Assembly: GCA_027475525.1 (NCBI GenBank)
Contig: JAMWFC010000077.1
Location: 1,302,001 to 1,366,000 of the forward strand
Source: Macrolepiota albuminosa
Taxonomy: Eukaryota > Basidiomycota > Agaricomycetes > Agaricales > Agaricaceae
Reading direction: 5' to 3'
Length of the DNA stretch: 64,000 bases
Part shown: piece by piece, positions 1-10,724 of the stretch
Layout of the letters: each line of letters starts with the position of its first letter
Numbering within the stretch: position 1 is the stretch's first letter
Program-made: the position numbers and the translations under genes
Notes under the pieces: model-generated
Databases searched by the model: none
What the model was told of the DNA's origin: nothing
Seen by the model: only the letters and a program-made list of their open reading frames with translations

Positions 1-1
1 A

Positions 2-982
2 CGTACTAATCAAACTCTCGAGACGTACTTGCGCAGCTACACCTCTTATCAACAGGACGACTGGGTTGACTACCTCGCCTTAGCCGAATTTTCCTTCAAT
101 AATCATACAAATTCCTCGACACAGCAAACCCCATTTTACGCCAACCTCGGATACCATCCTGACTTTGAGGTCAAATTGACCAAACGCACAACCAACCCTG
201 CCGCTACAGACCTTGCAAATCGCCTTCAAGAGATACACAAGGAACTTCGTTTAGAATTAGGTCAGGCCAACGATTACATGGCAAAATATTACGACCGACA
301 TCACACACCTGCTCCTAAACTGGAATGTGGCAACTACGTATGGTTACTACGTCGAAATATTAAAACCACGCGACCTTCTGACAAGCTAGATTACCGATGT
401 CTTGGACCATTCAAGATTTTGGCCCGTCATGGCCAGTCATCCTACCTTCTTGAACTCCCTTCCTCCTACTCGAGACTTCATCCAGTCTTTCACGTTTCTC
501 TCCTCGAACCCTGGACACCTACTTCGATCATTCCTAATTGTACTTCTACAACTTCCCCTCCGACCGACGTTATCCCAGACCAACCTCGTGATATCTCGTC
601 CATCATCGACACGCGAAAAATAGGCCGGCGTTACGATTACTTTGTTTCATGGAAGAACTTCCCTGAATCCGAGAATTCCTGGATTCCTCTAACAGATATA
701 TCATCAGATCTATTCGAGGTAATTGAACATTGGCATCGCCGGAATCCCAGAAGACCAAAACCCCCACAAATCTATTTCGATCGGGTGCCTAGAACGACAT
801 TACCAGACCCCGTTGTTCACTCCGACACATTGATCGACCACCCAACTCGAGCTCCGTCGCCTCCTCCTCCGCCATCTCAATGGGACTTCGAACCTCCAAG
901 AGAAACCACTACACGATCAGGACGCATCGCACGCCCACCTCAATCGAAAGATTACGTCGACTCAATCCTAAAGAGGGGGTAA
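2..982 (+). CDS. gypsy (chromovirus) Pol C-terminus: integrase end plus chromodomain, 5' truncated by window
   Basis: The frame is open from base 2 and ends at TAA 980-982; the element continues off the window. It begins inside the integrase core, with the R-T-N-Q-T-L-E stretch that follows the catalytic Glu in gypsy integrases. Next come the C-terminal integrase domain with the KLDYRCLGPFKI and LHPVFHVSLLEPW signatures, and a chromodomain (IIDTRKIGRRYDYFVSWKNF ... ENSWIPLTDI) at about residues 195-250 of the 29-982 reading. Chromodomains of this type steer integration toward modified chromatin. No stop or frameshift is visible in this part. A purine-rich tract overlaps the stop codon and the LTR starts 2 bp later, so this is the 3' end of the element. 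Confidence 0.93.
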   Translation, partial: RTNQTLETYLRSYTSYQQDDWVDYLALAEFSFNNHTNSSTQQTPFYANLGYHPDFEVKLTKRTTNPAATDLANRLQEIHKELRLELGQANDYMAKYYDRHHTPAPKLECGNYVWLLRRNIKTTRPSDKLDYRCLGPFKILARHGQSSYLLELPSSYSRLHPVFHVSLLEPWTPTSIIPNCTSTTSPPTDVIPDQPRDISSIIDTRKIGRRYDYFVSWKNFPESENSWIPLTDISSDLFEVIEHWHRRNPRRPKPPQIYFDRVPRTTLPDPVVHSDTLIDHPTRAPSPPPPPSQWDFEPPRETTTRSGRIARPPQSKDYVDSILKRG

Positions 983-984
983 AA

Positions 985-1410
985 TGTCAAGAAAATCACT
1001 AAGTACATTCCGATTTCCGATTTACTCTACTTTCGTCGACTCTCCTTATTCAAATTCTCATTCTCCTTTTTCTCCTTTTCTCCTTTTCTCCTTTTCTTAT
1101 CTCGTCATACATGACCTCATAAACTGATTCAGTTTCCTATTCTTTATCCTCCTTTTCTCCTTTTCTCCTTTTCTTATCTCGTCATACATGACCTCATAAA
1201 CTGATTCAGTTTCCTATTCTTTATCGCTCTATATTCACTTCTCCTTTACATAAAATTACATATAAAAACTCTGTCTTCGTTACAAGTCTCTAGGCAATCA
1301 ACACAGTTGTTTCGTCTCAAATCTCAGTCATCCTAAGTCCTATCTCGAAACTCTGAATCTAAATCTGCTTATTCTATTTAAACGCTCTAGTTATTATCTG
1401 CGCTCTGACA
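985..1410 (+). repeat. 3' LTR of the gypsy element
   Basis: It begins TGTCAAG directly after the purine-rich tract (about 970-980) and ends CTCTGACA, giving TG...CA ends. A TATA-like TATAAAAACT lies at 1261, followed by AGGCAATCAACACAGTTGTT at 1291, which recurs in a related LTR at 5289. It contains a perfect 77-bp tandem duplication that is probably artefactual, so the true length is likely about 349 bp. Confidence 0.85.
1072..1225. repeat. perfect 77-bp tandem duplication (1072-1148 / 1149-1225)
   Basis: Two adjacent copies match over exactly 77 bp and differ immediately outside on both sides. This is one of four such 77-bp duplications in the window and probably an assembly artefact; see findings. 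Confidence 0.9.
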
Positions 1411-1422
1411 ATACTATATTGA

Positions 1423-1745
1423 CATCCACCACCAAAGTGGAATACATCGCATTGGAAAAGGCAGCAGAACAAATAATGTGGATGTTTGCAGCACTGGTAG
1501 AGGTGAGGGCAGGCACACCCTAGCCAGTGGGGTTAAAAGGGGACAACAACAGATCAATATCAATCGCAGAGAACAAATGGAACCACAACAGGGTAAAATC
1601 TATAGACGTGTGACACCATTTTATCAGACATTCAGTTGAAGAAGGCAAGATATTGATTTCATATGTGCCAAGTTGCTACCCCAGCCCCAATACGACAAAC
1701 TATGCGCAGCACTCCATCTCTTTGATGAGTAATGTGTCCAGCAAG
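1423..1745 (+). pseudogene. copia RNase H remnant
   Basis: Translation directly after the gypsy LTR gives STTKVEYIALEKAAEQIMW, then NRVKSIDV, HHFIRHSVEEGKI and YVPS. These are the T-E-A-E-Y-I-A, N-R-x-K-H-I-D, Y-H-F-I-R-E and Y-V-P blocks of the Ty1/copia RNase H. In-frame stops interrupt it (about 1522 and 1610) and no DIFTKAL end is found. The gypsy LTR abuts it on the left, so the gypsy element probably landed in an older copia copy. Confidence 0.8.
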
Positions 1746-2280
1746 CCTGGAAGAGTATTGTGCATTGGGGATTGCAGTATGCACCACATCTCACATGACC
1801 AATGCCACTGTTACAGAGGGAATGGAAGTGGAATCTCTAACATATCTCAGTCTTGGCCCATTCTTAACACCTATTTATCCTATGTCATCCCATTTGTTCA
1901 TGTGTTTTGTTAGGCTTTCTATGGCATACTTTGAGTTGCTTTTGATGTAGGTCACTCAGTTACACAGGTCTACCATGGCACAAACCAGACCTAGGAAACA
2001 TAATAGGCTGCAGAGCAGTGAGCTGGAAGGATGAGAATGACAAGACAAAAAAGGGAAAATCTAGACTGTATAGACTGTTGATAATGGAAGTGAGGCAATG
2101 AGATGCAAAAGGGTGATAAATGGCAAGGATAGATAAGAAAACAATGAGACTGAAGACTCAATCATAAAATGCCTGACGAAGAGACTGAACATGAGACTAA
2201 CTCTCAACTGTTTACTGATATGACACACAATGCAAATGAAAAAAAGAGTGGACCAAAGACTAGTGATTGAGAACCCCGGG
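1746..2280. other. no gene seen
   Basis: Noncoding sequence, probably the decayed tail of the copia remnant. Only short ORFs without recognisable motifs on either strand. Confidence 0.5.
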
Positions 2281-2462
2281 CCTTTAGCCCCACACACGTG
2301 CGTAAAGGCATTTCCTCGTGGAGACCATACAGAGCTGCCTCTAGTAGTAGAACCTGGTTTTAATTCCCGGTGAGTAGCATAGCTAGCGACAGAGCCTCGC
2401 CAAGGGTGTCGGCTCTCCAGCTACTCGAAACGCTACTTCAAAAATAATAATAATAATAATAT
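2281..2462 (+). mobile_element. possible tRNA-derived SINE
   Basis: A compact GC-richer block with a sequence close to a pol III B box (GGTTTTAATTCCC, near 2354) ends in a simple (AAT)n tail at about 2443-2462, the usual 3' end of a SINE. A convincing A box was not found and no target-site duplication could be fixed, so the call is tentative. Confidence 0.35.
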
Positions 2463-2718
2463 ATGTCCATAATACATGTGTCGGGGCTGGGACAGGCCGT
2501 ACTGCGAAAATGCCTTGACTTGTCCGGTAAAAGTTCTTATCTAGGCGCGATCATTGGCAAAAATCATCTTCGATTGTTGACGCGAGATATATTGTACGAT
2601 ATATTCGAATACATCTTGTTCCGCATTATGCTGCGTCAATTCATCATCCGAACTTCAAGTCAGACATCGTATCCCTCAATAGTTCATAGTATTTGCAGTA
2701 GTAAACTGCATTCCCTAG

Positions 2719-4689
2719 CTAGCCCATCCGTCTTCGAAACAGCACCTCTCCATCTGGATCTGGTACACAGGTTGTCATATACCATTTATTCTTCGGACGA
2801 CTCTTATCATCCTCCCCCTTCACATCATATGTCATGAGTACATATGCCAGCATCAACTTTAGCTCATTTGCAGCGAAGAACCTGCCAGGACATGCATGAA
2901 GTCCATGTCCAAAAGCTAGAAAATCTGAATGCGTAGAGACTATGTCAACTTTGCGAGTACTTTGCTCTCGCATTTTGATGAAGCGAAAGGGGTGGAAGGT
3001 ATGTGGGTCCGTGTAATGGGTTTCACTGAGATGGGCACCGTATACGGCTGCTGACACATTCGCACCCACCGGTAGAACTGTGCCGTTATGAAAAGTGAAT
3101 GGCCGGCGGACCACGCGTTCCATCAAGACTTTATAATCAGTGATGAGATTCAAATGTTGAAACTAAAGGCGTACTGGATCCCATGGCATTAAGCCTCTGA
3201 CTTTCTTTGATAAAGCTATCGACCTTGATCATTTGATTCAACGCCTCGTGAGTCCAACCTTCTCGATGAATGATTGGTTCAACCTCGTCTCGAAGCTCTT
3301 GAACACAATCTGTATGTACTGCAAGGTCAAAGAGAACATGGGTAAAAGCCTGTAGCAATATTCAGTGCTTTTTCTCAATCAATCACCAGTGGTGAATTGA
3401 CCATTGATGATGTATGAATAGCAGCCATATTGACAGTGAGTATCCTTCGAGTCAATGCACGTGTTGAAGCTTCCTCGCCACTTGCTTCATCCATGATCCA
3501 ACTCAGTAAATCATTCTAATGTTAATGTCTAGTGCCCATTGCATGTTCATTGAAACATCACATACAGGCTTTCCTGGATAATCCTTTCCATGCTCTGCCA
3601 TACTCTGTCGTCGCTGTTCAATGAGTGGATGCAGATACTTGACACATTGATCGATCATATTTTCGAGTCCGAAAAGGCTGCTCACTACACTGAAGGGAAA
3701 AAGGATCCTGTTGAACTTGTTGATCAACATGAAAAGGGAAGACTTACGGCCGCAGACAGAAGGGAAGCAGTCGCAAAATAGCGGCGGCCATCATGACCCG
3801 CTGTGTATACATGACACTGAGGCGCAGGTAGCCACTATCCCTACCTGAAAAAAGCCAATCAATATGATTAATACGCAGCATATATTGGTACCAACAAAGA
3901 GGGCTTCCAACAAACACAAAATTACTTGCACGGGAGACAATGGGCATAATTGTCTGCAGCACTTTGACTTTTGCCCATTCTGGTACTCGACGTCAGAAAA
4001 TAAGAGACCACAAAGCGGGTAACATACCGTGGCCTATAACTGAAACTTGAGCATTGAATCCAGACAGGACTTCCTGATAGAGCGCCGGGAAAAACGTAGG
4101 GATGTTACGCGTCAATAGGGTACGAATAATAGGTATGTGGTACGGGTTGCTGCCAATCGTCGGTCCCAAGGTAAATGGGATTTGGAGTTGCTATGTCAAA
4201 TCTTCATCAGAAATGGCCAAGGTGACAATAAGATGGGACGTACAAACTCAACGGCGTCATGGAAGGAAAGAGCACTCTCTGGCGCTTTCCTCAGGTCTTC
4301 AATATACTTTTCACCATGCACAATGACCTTCCAAGCAGCCAGGTTAGGAATTCTGAAAACACCTTCACCATACTGAAATTCGATGAAAACTCCATCTATT
4401 CAAGCTACATTGCACGGACAGTTACCTGGTCCAAACCGCGCTGCACCAGCTCCTGCGCCTTGAAGGGATATTGGAGACTACTGATAAAAGACAAAAAATG
4501 CAACTGGTATCCGACTGCAGGAACGTGGGCCAACTATATTCGGATACCAATCAGCCATCGAGAAAATACTAGTAAACGCTGTGGCAGATGCACCTTGCGT
4601 CCAGGCCATGGATAAAACGATCCAAAGAGGATGACGCAGCTTACAGCAAGCACTGTAAGCTGCACTTCACTGATACCGATGTAAAGCAT
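2719..4689 (-). CDS. cytochrome P450 monooxygenase, intact, 10 exons
   Basis: Ten exons (4689-4594, 4533-4426, 4372-4244, 4190-4028, 3979-3892, 3840-3748, 3689-3566, 3515-3402, 3349-3175, 3128-2719) join in phase to exactly 1500 nt, 499 aa, with 46-60 bp introns. It is a membrane-anchored haem-thiolate oxygenase. Visible parts are an N-terminal hydrophobic anchor (residues about 10-24), the AHVPAVG proline hinge, an I-helix stretch (NMAAIHTSS), KESQR (the ExxR motif) and the haem loop FGHGLHACPGRFF with the Cys ligand. The 'H-T-S-S-M' I-helix and 'G-H-G-x-H-A-C-P-G-R' loop recall the large fungal CYP512/CYP5150-like and ent-kaurene-oxidase-like groups; the exact family and substrate cannot be told. 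The ATG at 4689 was chosen because it directly precedes the anchor; an in-frame upstream ATG at 4794 is possible. The gene stands alone, with a copia LTR 130 bp upstream. Confidence 0.9.
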
Positions 4690-4818
4690 ATGTATGACAC
4701 GTTGCCAGGAGAATTCCACAGAATAACTCCTATTAAGGGTCATCATTTTGATGCACCGCAATCCAGGCCATCGGATATTGCCGTCCTCCATCAAACAAGA
4801 AGTTTCCCGCCAGTTCAG

Positions 4819-4956
4819 TGTTGTCGAAGACTACTGCTATCTTCTACAGGTTTGTGTATGACTGATATATATAGGTAAGTCCGTGAACAATGATACTAGT
4901 GGTAGCACAAAGGAGTAGGTGTGGTGACACTCACTATTAGAAATCGATGTCCAACA
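4819..4956 (-). repeat. short copia-type LTR upstream of the P450
   Basis: Read on the minus strand it starts TGTTGGACATCG and ends CGACAACA, i.e. TGTTG...CAACA ends like the copia LTRs at 57-62 kb. It follows a copia Pol C-terminus (4981-5070, minus), so it is a 3' LTR. It contains TATATATA at about 4865-4873, 176 bp from the P450 start codon and pointing toward it. Confidence 0.6.
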
Positions 4957-4980
4957 CTCCTATTCACATAGTATCATGAC

Positions 4981-5070
4981 ACTCATTCTAGGCCTGGATA
5001 ATGGTATAGATATTGCAATGCAGATATCAAAAGGGCTTTTGTGAAGATATCATCCTGCCGCCCAAAATCC
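4981..5070 (-). pseudogene. copia Pol C-terminal scrap
   Basis: On the minus strand the sequence reads DDIFTKALL followed by a short tail and a stop, the hallmark end of copia polyproteins. The DNA (AGGGCTTTTGTGAAGATATC, plus strand) also matches the end of the intact copia ORF near 57690. The rest of the element is gone, replaced on the right by a gypsy-type LTR fragment. Confidence 0.65.
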
Positions 5071-5079
5071 AATTTGCAC

Positions 5080-5391
5080 ACCCACTCTCATCGACACCCT
5101 GCTATACTTCTTAATCTTTAATTCTCCTCTTGAATCTTCTCAGATACGTCATTTATTTCATTCTCTTTTCCCTCTTATTGTATGTACATCGTGGATCTTT
5201 ATATCTCAGACTTTTCCTACTCCTTATTTTATTTTCCTTTTACCTCCTTTTCATATAAGCAATCATGTATTCAACCAAGAGCCTTAGGCAATCAACACAG
5301 TTGTTTCTCTTTCAGGAGCCAATTCGAATTCTCCGCCTCACATCAATTTTACTAGCCTTATTCAAACTTAATCATCCTATTGTTTCTGACA
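5080..5391 (+). repeat. diverged gypsy-type LTR fragment, related to 985-1410
   Basis: It shares AGGCAATCAACACAGTTGTT (5289) and the ending TTTCTGACA (to 5391) with the LTR at 985-1410, plus the same T/C-rich composition. The 5' edge is unclear. It is probably a solo or truncated LTR of a sister family. Confidence 0.6.
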
Positions 5392-5914
5392 ACAAGCATG
5401 TCAGGACATTTTATCCTCGTACTGACAAAAACCAATTTGAGGCACACAGTAAGAACAACACAAAGTGAGATTAAGGACAACCAATAAAGAGCTGATGGAC
5501 AGGCGCTCAGCTCGGTATCCTGTCGGAGGGATGCGAACCCCCTTGCGGCATGGAAGGCTGCAGACAGTTTTTCAGTAAGTATGGATAACAGATGATAGTC
5601 GCTCGTGAGAGCTTTTGCTCCGAGATCCATATGTCGTGCGTGAATGCATTTTTCTGTTCTGTGGTTAGCTGCCTCCTGCCAGAGAAACTAAAAATAAGTC
5701 GTAAATTATGTACAAATTGGTCTCCGTTGCCCCCCTTGGGAATTTCTATAACTGCCGGGGCTAACTTTGTAGAATGCTCAGTGGTCGTATAGAACCACCA
5801 AAAAAACGAAAGCTCTTTACATTCGGATAGCTTAAAAAACAGTTCCGTCCCGTTGTTCAAGAATCAAGCAAACAGCAATGACCCAACCACCCGCCACTCT
5901 CACAGAGCATAATC
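5392..5914. other. intergenic, no gene supported
   Basis: Short minus-strand ORFs here have no recognisable domain and no splice logic. The stretch probably holds the 3' untranslated region of the minus-strand gene that ends at 5915. Confidence 0.5.
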
Positions 5915-8448
5915 TCACTTTCCCCTCTTCTCGCCATCAAAGAACGCCACCAGTTGCCCAACCGGCAACTTCGGCCCCGACTTCACCCCCGCCGCAAGCC
6001 CGGTACTAACCACCTGCCTTCCCCGAACACTCTCCTTCTCCCTCTCCTGCTTCCTCAACAGAAGCGGATCCACAAACTTCCCCGTCGGGAAACTCTGCTC
6101 TGGCCCCGGCGCAAATCGTTCCGTCGAGCGCGAACGCATCTTCGGCCGCAGAGGCGTGATGGTCGCCTGGAGCGCCTGCAGGCCTGCGAAGCCGTATGCC
6201 GATTGTGCTCGGAGGCGGCGTTTTGTAGCGGGAGACGGACTTGCCGAAGAGGACGATGCGGCTCCAGATGCACGTGAAGGTGTCAAGGTGGAACTGGAGG
6301 TGAGAGAAGGCTTGAAGTCACCGTTGGTAGGATTCACAAACCTTCCTGAGGTCGGTTTGCTGATGGTGTCCTCCTCAAACCCACCATCCTCCTGATCCCT
6401 GTCTCGAGCACCGGGAGTAGGCGAGCTGGAGATTGCGGGACGAGGAGATCGACGTTGGGAATCGGGCGATGAGACGATAGGCTCGCCCAGCGCGACAGTG
6501 TATCGTTTTCTTGGAGTCGGGCTAACGCTCGCAGGGCGGGGTAAGGGTCGTCTTGGGGCAGGAAGACCGTGTGCTTGAGCTTGAGCTTGAGCTTGAGATG
6601 GAGTACTTGGTGTAGTGGTTGGCGTTGAAGTCATGGGAGTGCTCGCACTCGCCTTTGCGTTTACGGGTGTAGGACTCGCAGGTACTTGTCGTTGGGGTGA
6701 CCCTGAACGGGTGTTCCCGCTCGCGCTGGATCGAAGAGACGAGTTAGAATCAGTCTGAAGTATCCCGAGCCCCTGCCCAAGACCAGAGATAGAAAGTGGA
6801 CGAATGCACGGGAGAGAAGCCGGGGGTGAGTGTGGTGGCGATGTGAACGGGCCCTGGAGAGGCGCCGTAGAGTCCGGCGGGGTGGCGTAGTCGCCTGTGG
6901 GGTAAGGTAGACGCGTGCCCGGAGTTTTGGAAGATGTCATAGGCGGGCTAGTCGACTCCCGTGCGGTGCTGGAGAACCGCCTCTGCAGTGGTGTTGTTAC
7001 AACTGGCATCCGGAGGGGTGGAGAAGGTGGAGAGGGTGAGTCAGGCAGGTCCCGTGCGACGTAGGTGGAGTTACTCTGAGGGATTGCAGACACTGGCGCG
7101 GGCGGCCGAGATGGGCCGGTAGAGAGGTTCGATGGTGACGTAGCAAGTTTCGCCATTTCGCGACCGAGGATGCCGACGCGGCTTTGCAGTTCAGTGAGTT
7201 CATCTTTCAAGTCCTGAATCTCGTCTGTGATCTCAGAGGGCGCGGAGGAGGGAGCACGGATAGACGTTTTGTCCGCCTCGGCCCTTTCTTTCTCTTTTTC
7301 TTTGTCAACAAGCCATCGCTCAACGTCGCTCATTCGGTCCTCAAGAGCACGCACATGACCTACCGTCCATTTCTCGAGCTTTTCAAAACGTTTAGCGATA
7401 GTCAGTAATGTCCCAGGCACGTCAAGGGTACCTTGAGCATTGAACTGCGCATAGAGAAGCGGCGCTTCTTTCGAAGGCGAGGAAGAAACAAGACCACCAA
7501 CAGAACGCATCGATGGCGGAGTGAGATTCGGGGCCATCATAGACAGACTGGGGCGCGAAGGCGTGGGCGACGATGGAGACGGAGGCACAGGTTTACGATG
7601 TGGTGGCGGCGGCAGAGACAGATTCTGCACCGGTTCGTTTGTAGGAAACTCGTTCCTGTCTTTTTCCTTCTCCTTCTCTTTAGCCTTGTTCTTCTTGTCC
7701 TTGTCCTTGTCCTTGTCGCGCGCCTTAGCGTCGAGAATAACTTGCTGAGCGGGGGTAGGCGGGTCCTTGTCCTTTGTTGGGGTAAGCCTGTTCTTCGCGG
7801 CAGCCCACCAATTACTTTTTTGCGAGCTAGACGGCGATGGAGGCTTTGATTCCGTACGCGATGGCGGGGGCGGGAGGCTGCGAGCACTACTCATCATTTC
7901 AAGGACGCGTTCTTCGACCAACTTCCTTTCCTCTGCTTCCCGAGTTAAAATTAGCTCGGCTTCTCGCCTGCTTCTTTCCCTTTCGCGCTCAGCCTCTGCC
8001 TCCAGCTCGGCATCTGTAGGCATGACTCCGGGCGGTCGAGACGCCATAGACCCTAGGAAGTTGCCAACGCGTTGGGTGATGCTCGCAGCAAGATGAGATA
8101 CAGACGACGATGGAGACAATGATCGTTCCCTCCATGCTTCGTGATTTTCAAGATCGTCGTCTTCATCGTCAGAAAAACATTCGTCTGGGTTGATCCCAGT
8201 GGAAGTGTCGGGTACAAATTCATTACGAAGCGGAGATGGTGGCCGTCCTTGTGGCTTTGGCACTTCGGGCTGCAATTTTTCGTAAAATTCAATATTATAA
8301 CTTGAGAAAATTTACAAACTGCAGTAAGAGAAGCATTTGGTGCTGGTGAAGTCATTCGCCTCTGCTGTTTGGTAATCGAGTCAACCAAAGACTGAGAATT
8401 ACTCTGGCTGTGCGACATCGTCGAGCGGTGCGACGGGCTCGGGGGCAT
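5915..8448 (-). CDS. large disordered protein with central coiled coil, unknown function
   Basis: Two exons: 8448-8320 (43 codons, ATG at 8448) and 8269-5915, joined across a 50-bp GT-AG intron (8270-8319) in phase 0, giving about 827 aa. I do not recognise the family. It is mostly low-complexity: an acidic patch (about 70-80), an E/R-rich helical stretch (about 140-180), a K/D/E run (KDKDKDKKNKAKEKEKEKD, near 240), long Ser/Pro-rich segments and a QAQAQAQAH repeat. The only ordered-looking part is at about residues 325-440: RFEKLEKWTVGHVRALEDRM and a Glu/Lys-rich heptad region followed by a Leu-heptad stretch (LKDELTELQSRVGILGREM), which predict a coiled coil. A cytoskeletal or scaffold role is possible but only a guess. 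GC-rich codon use matches the neighbouring host genes. No transposon features. Confidence 0.8.
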
Positions 8449-9357
8449 TGGTACCACCAGGCGTCTTGCTGGCCGCTTCCTCGGTGGTCGTTGACAGTCT
8501 AAATTGAAAGTAGAGAATGCTTCTAACGGGTGGCAGGTGTCGGAGTTTGAATCAACTTCGTTCTTCGACCATTGTATTCAGAGGCAGAAGACACTTTCTT
8601 TCTTTTGACAATAGTGATAACTGCGTTCAGCTGTTTTCTAACTCTGGACGGCATCGAATGTATTGCAAATACCTCTATGCCTGCAGATTTGTGACGTCTT
8701 TTGAACCTTGGTATCTTTATATATCCAGTGCCCGCCACAGGCCTTCTCTACCCTGCAAACGCTCATTTCATCCGTCAAACACGGAGCAAGATAATTTCGT
8801 ATGTAGCCAACATATGTCTTCACTTGTCTTAACTCACAAACTTCATGTGGGGACAAGTGTCCTTTTATGTTACTGATGTCACTATGTTGGGCTTGGGACG
8901 AGGATCCTTTAACGTATAAGTACAATTAAAAGTTCAAAGTGCTTTTGATTCCTTGGCGCAAACAATCAGCTCCCTGCAGGCACCTCTCGGCTATCAAGTA
9001 CGATATTATCCCTCAGAAGCTTCCATATTACAGACACTTGCAGACATGCATACTATTGAGTCGACTTGTTTCTCACCGCTAACACCCGGAAAGCACGTTG
9101 TACATTGTTATAAAGTTCATTGCATCATCCGCAGATTCCGGAAACGATCTACATATCTGACTGTCTGTAACCTCGACGCATGCAAGTTTCCGTACGTTGA
9201 TTTTTATCAGACACGAGTCAGAGTCCATTTTTTGTCCCTTTCAGGGCAGGGTCATTGTTCATCACCAGATCGCTTCAAGAGGATAACAAAAAGAGAAGGA
9301 TGATTCCAGCACTTCAGTTTCCCAGTCTTTTCGCTGGAACCCATTGAAGTACCCATT
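8449..9357. promoter_or_regulatory. divergent intergenic region (about 0.9 kb)
   Basis: It lies between two divergently transcribed genes and must hold both promoters. No ORF with domain or splice support, and no clear TATA element identified. Confidence 0.5.
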
Positions 9358-10128
9358 ATGAAATTTACGACTGCATTGACCGCCGCTTCCTTCTGCCTGC
9401 CCGGTGCGTGTTCTATTGCTTACAGAGCCTGGCCTAACCATTCGCGGTGCCAGCAACCATCGCGGCCACGATCACCCTCTATGCCATCAAGCCCTCCAAT
9501 ACTGCCACAGGGAATACTGTCTCAGTCCCCAAGCCCTCTCTCGCGATCCATGCGATTGGCACTGGTGCAAACGGGGAGACGACCTATGTCCAAGACACAA
9601 TCCAAAGCGTGTTCGTCGACGAAATCGCTCCGCTCAATGGTGGGTTCTACACAACAAACGGTGTAGTGACAACGAGCACTGTTTCAACTGAGACGACTAC
9701 ATACACGAGCGGACCTGTCACTTATCATGGTGAGCCGATCCACGTCCAAACCCAGACTTGAGTACTCACCACGTCAACTCTTAGCAACTCTCATCCAAGA
9801 TGCAAAGCATTACGTCTACCACAAAGATCCTGATGCTTCCGACGACCCTCTCCTGAACGTAGGCCTCCATAACGAATGCAATTTCGACGGAAAAGGCTCC
9901 GGATCGTGCGTCGAGGAGTACTGGATGGGCGTTGCGGACGCTGGGACTACTACCACGTCCTGGACTGGGTCCATGGTCCCAATTTACACGCTGACCGCAG
10001 CTGATGGCCCCGCGAAGACCGCGAATCCGAACGGTGCGATGCCTGGACCGAGGTTTGTGAGGGAGTCGTGTTTTGGGTGGGGTCTGTTTTTGGTCGGAAC
10101 GATGTCTGTGTGGGTTTTGTTATTGTGA
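9358..10128 (+). CDS. small secreted, probably GPI-anchored protein
   Basis: Three exons (9358-9403, 9454-9729, 9785-10128) with introns of 50 and 55 bp join in phase to 221 aa. The first splice completes a Pro-Ala signal-peptide end (MKFTTALTAASFCLPATIAA). The middle is Thr-rich (TTNGVVTTSTVSTETTTYTS), a likely O-glycosylation zone. The C-terminus ends in a hydrophobic tail (GWGLFLVGTMSVWVLLL) without a following charged segment, the pattern of a GPI-attachment signal. Three cysteines lie in the C-terminal third (HNECNF, GSCVEEYW, ESCFGW). No catalytic domain is recognised. It is probably a cell-wall or surface protein; function unknown. Confidence 0.75.
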
Positions 10129-10724
10129 GAGGTGCGGTGGTGTTCATGATCATGTCGACAAGATATTGTTTAAGGATACGTTGTGACACCAGTGTTGATA
10201 ATTCTCTTTGTTAAATTGAATAGTGTGGCGCTCAAGGTGTTCATCGAGCCGACTTTCTTTTCGGAGTAAAATCGATATGATTAGTCGTTTCTACGACTGT
10301 GTATCACTGGCAATGGGCGGTAGTAGCTTTTACGGCTTCTTCCAAGATTATTGATTGAAGAGTGAATCGTGCATATGAATCAACGTGACTTCCGTGCCCT
10401 TTGGCGCGCCTTCTTGATTTTTGAATTTGACCTTGACGTATATCTTGAAGTTACCATTGTTTTGCCTGTCGACTGTACCATTGCATTGTCTCTTCTCGAC
10501 AAAATTTTTCCAGGGTCATGATCTTGGGACTCAGATATATCCAGCAGAGAAATCCAGACTCGCATGTGTTGAATGCAGCATCGATTGTGACGACATGATT
10601 CATTATCAAGAGATAGATTGCAATTACGGAATATATTGGTGTTAACCTGTAGGTGGCAATAGTATGAAGCGCTTTAATTTAGGGTCATGAAATATGAGTC
10701 ATGCAAAGATCATCAAACTTATGC
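10129..10724. other. convergent intergenic region, no gene seen
   Basis: It lies between two genes that converge, so it holds two 3' ends. Only short motif-free ORFs. Confidence 0.5.

Noticed and set aside
5505..5610. tRNA-like stretch on the minus strand with a B-box-like GGGTTCGCATCCC
   Set aside because: The acceptor strand has no matching 5' partner, position 58 is not A and no A box or anticodon arm can be placed.
5507..5860. 117-codon minus-strand ORF downstream of the disordered-protein gene
   Set aside because: No domain, no splice pattern and a composition like untranslated sequence.
7433..7849. Arg-rich ORFs antisense to the 5915-8448 gene
   Set aside because: Shadows of a low-complexity, GC-rich coding sequence; no start context or homology signal.
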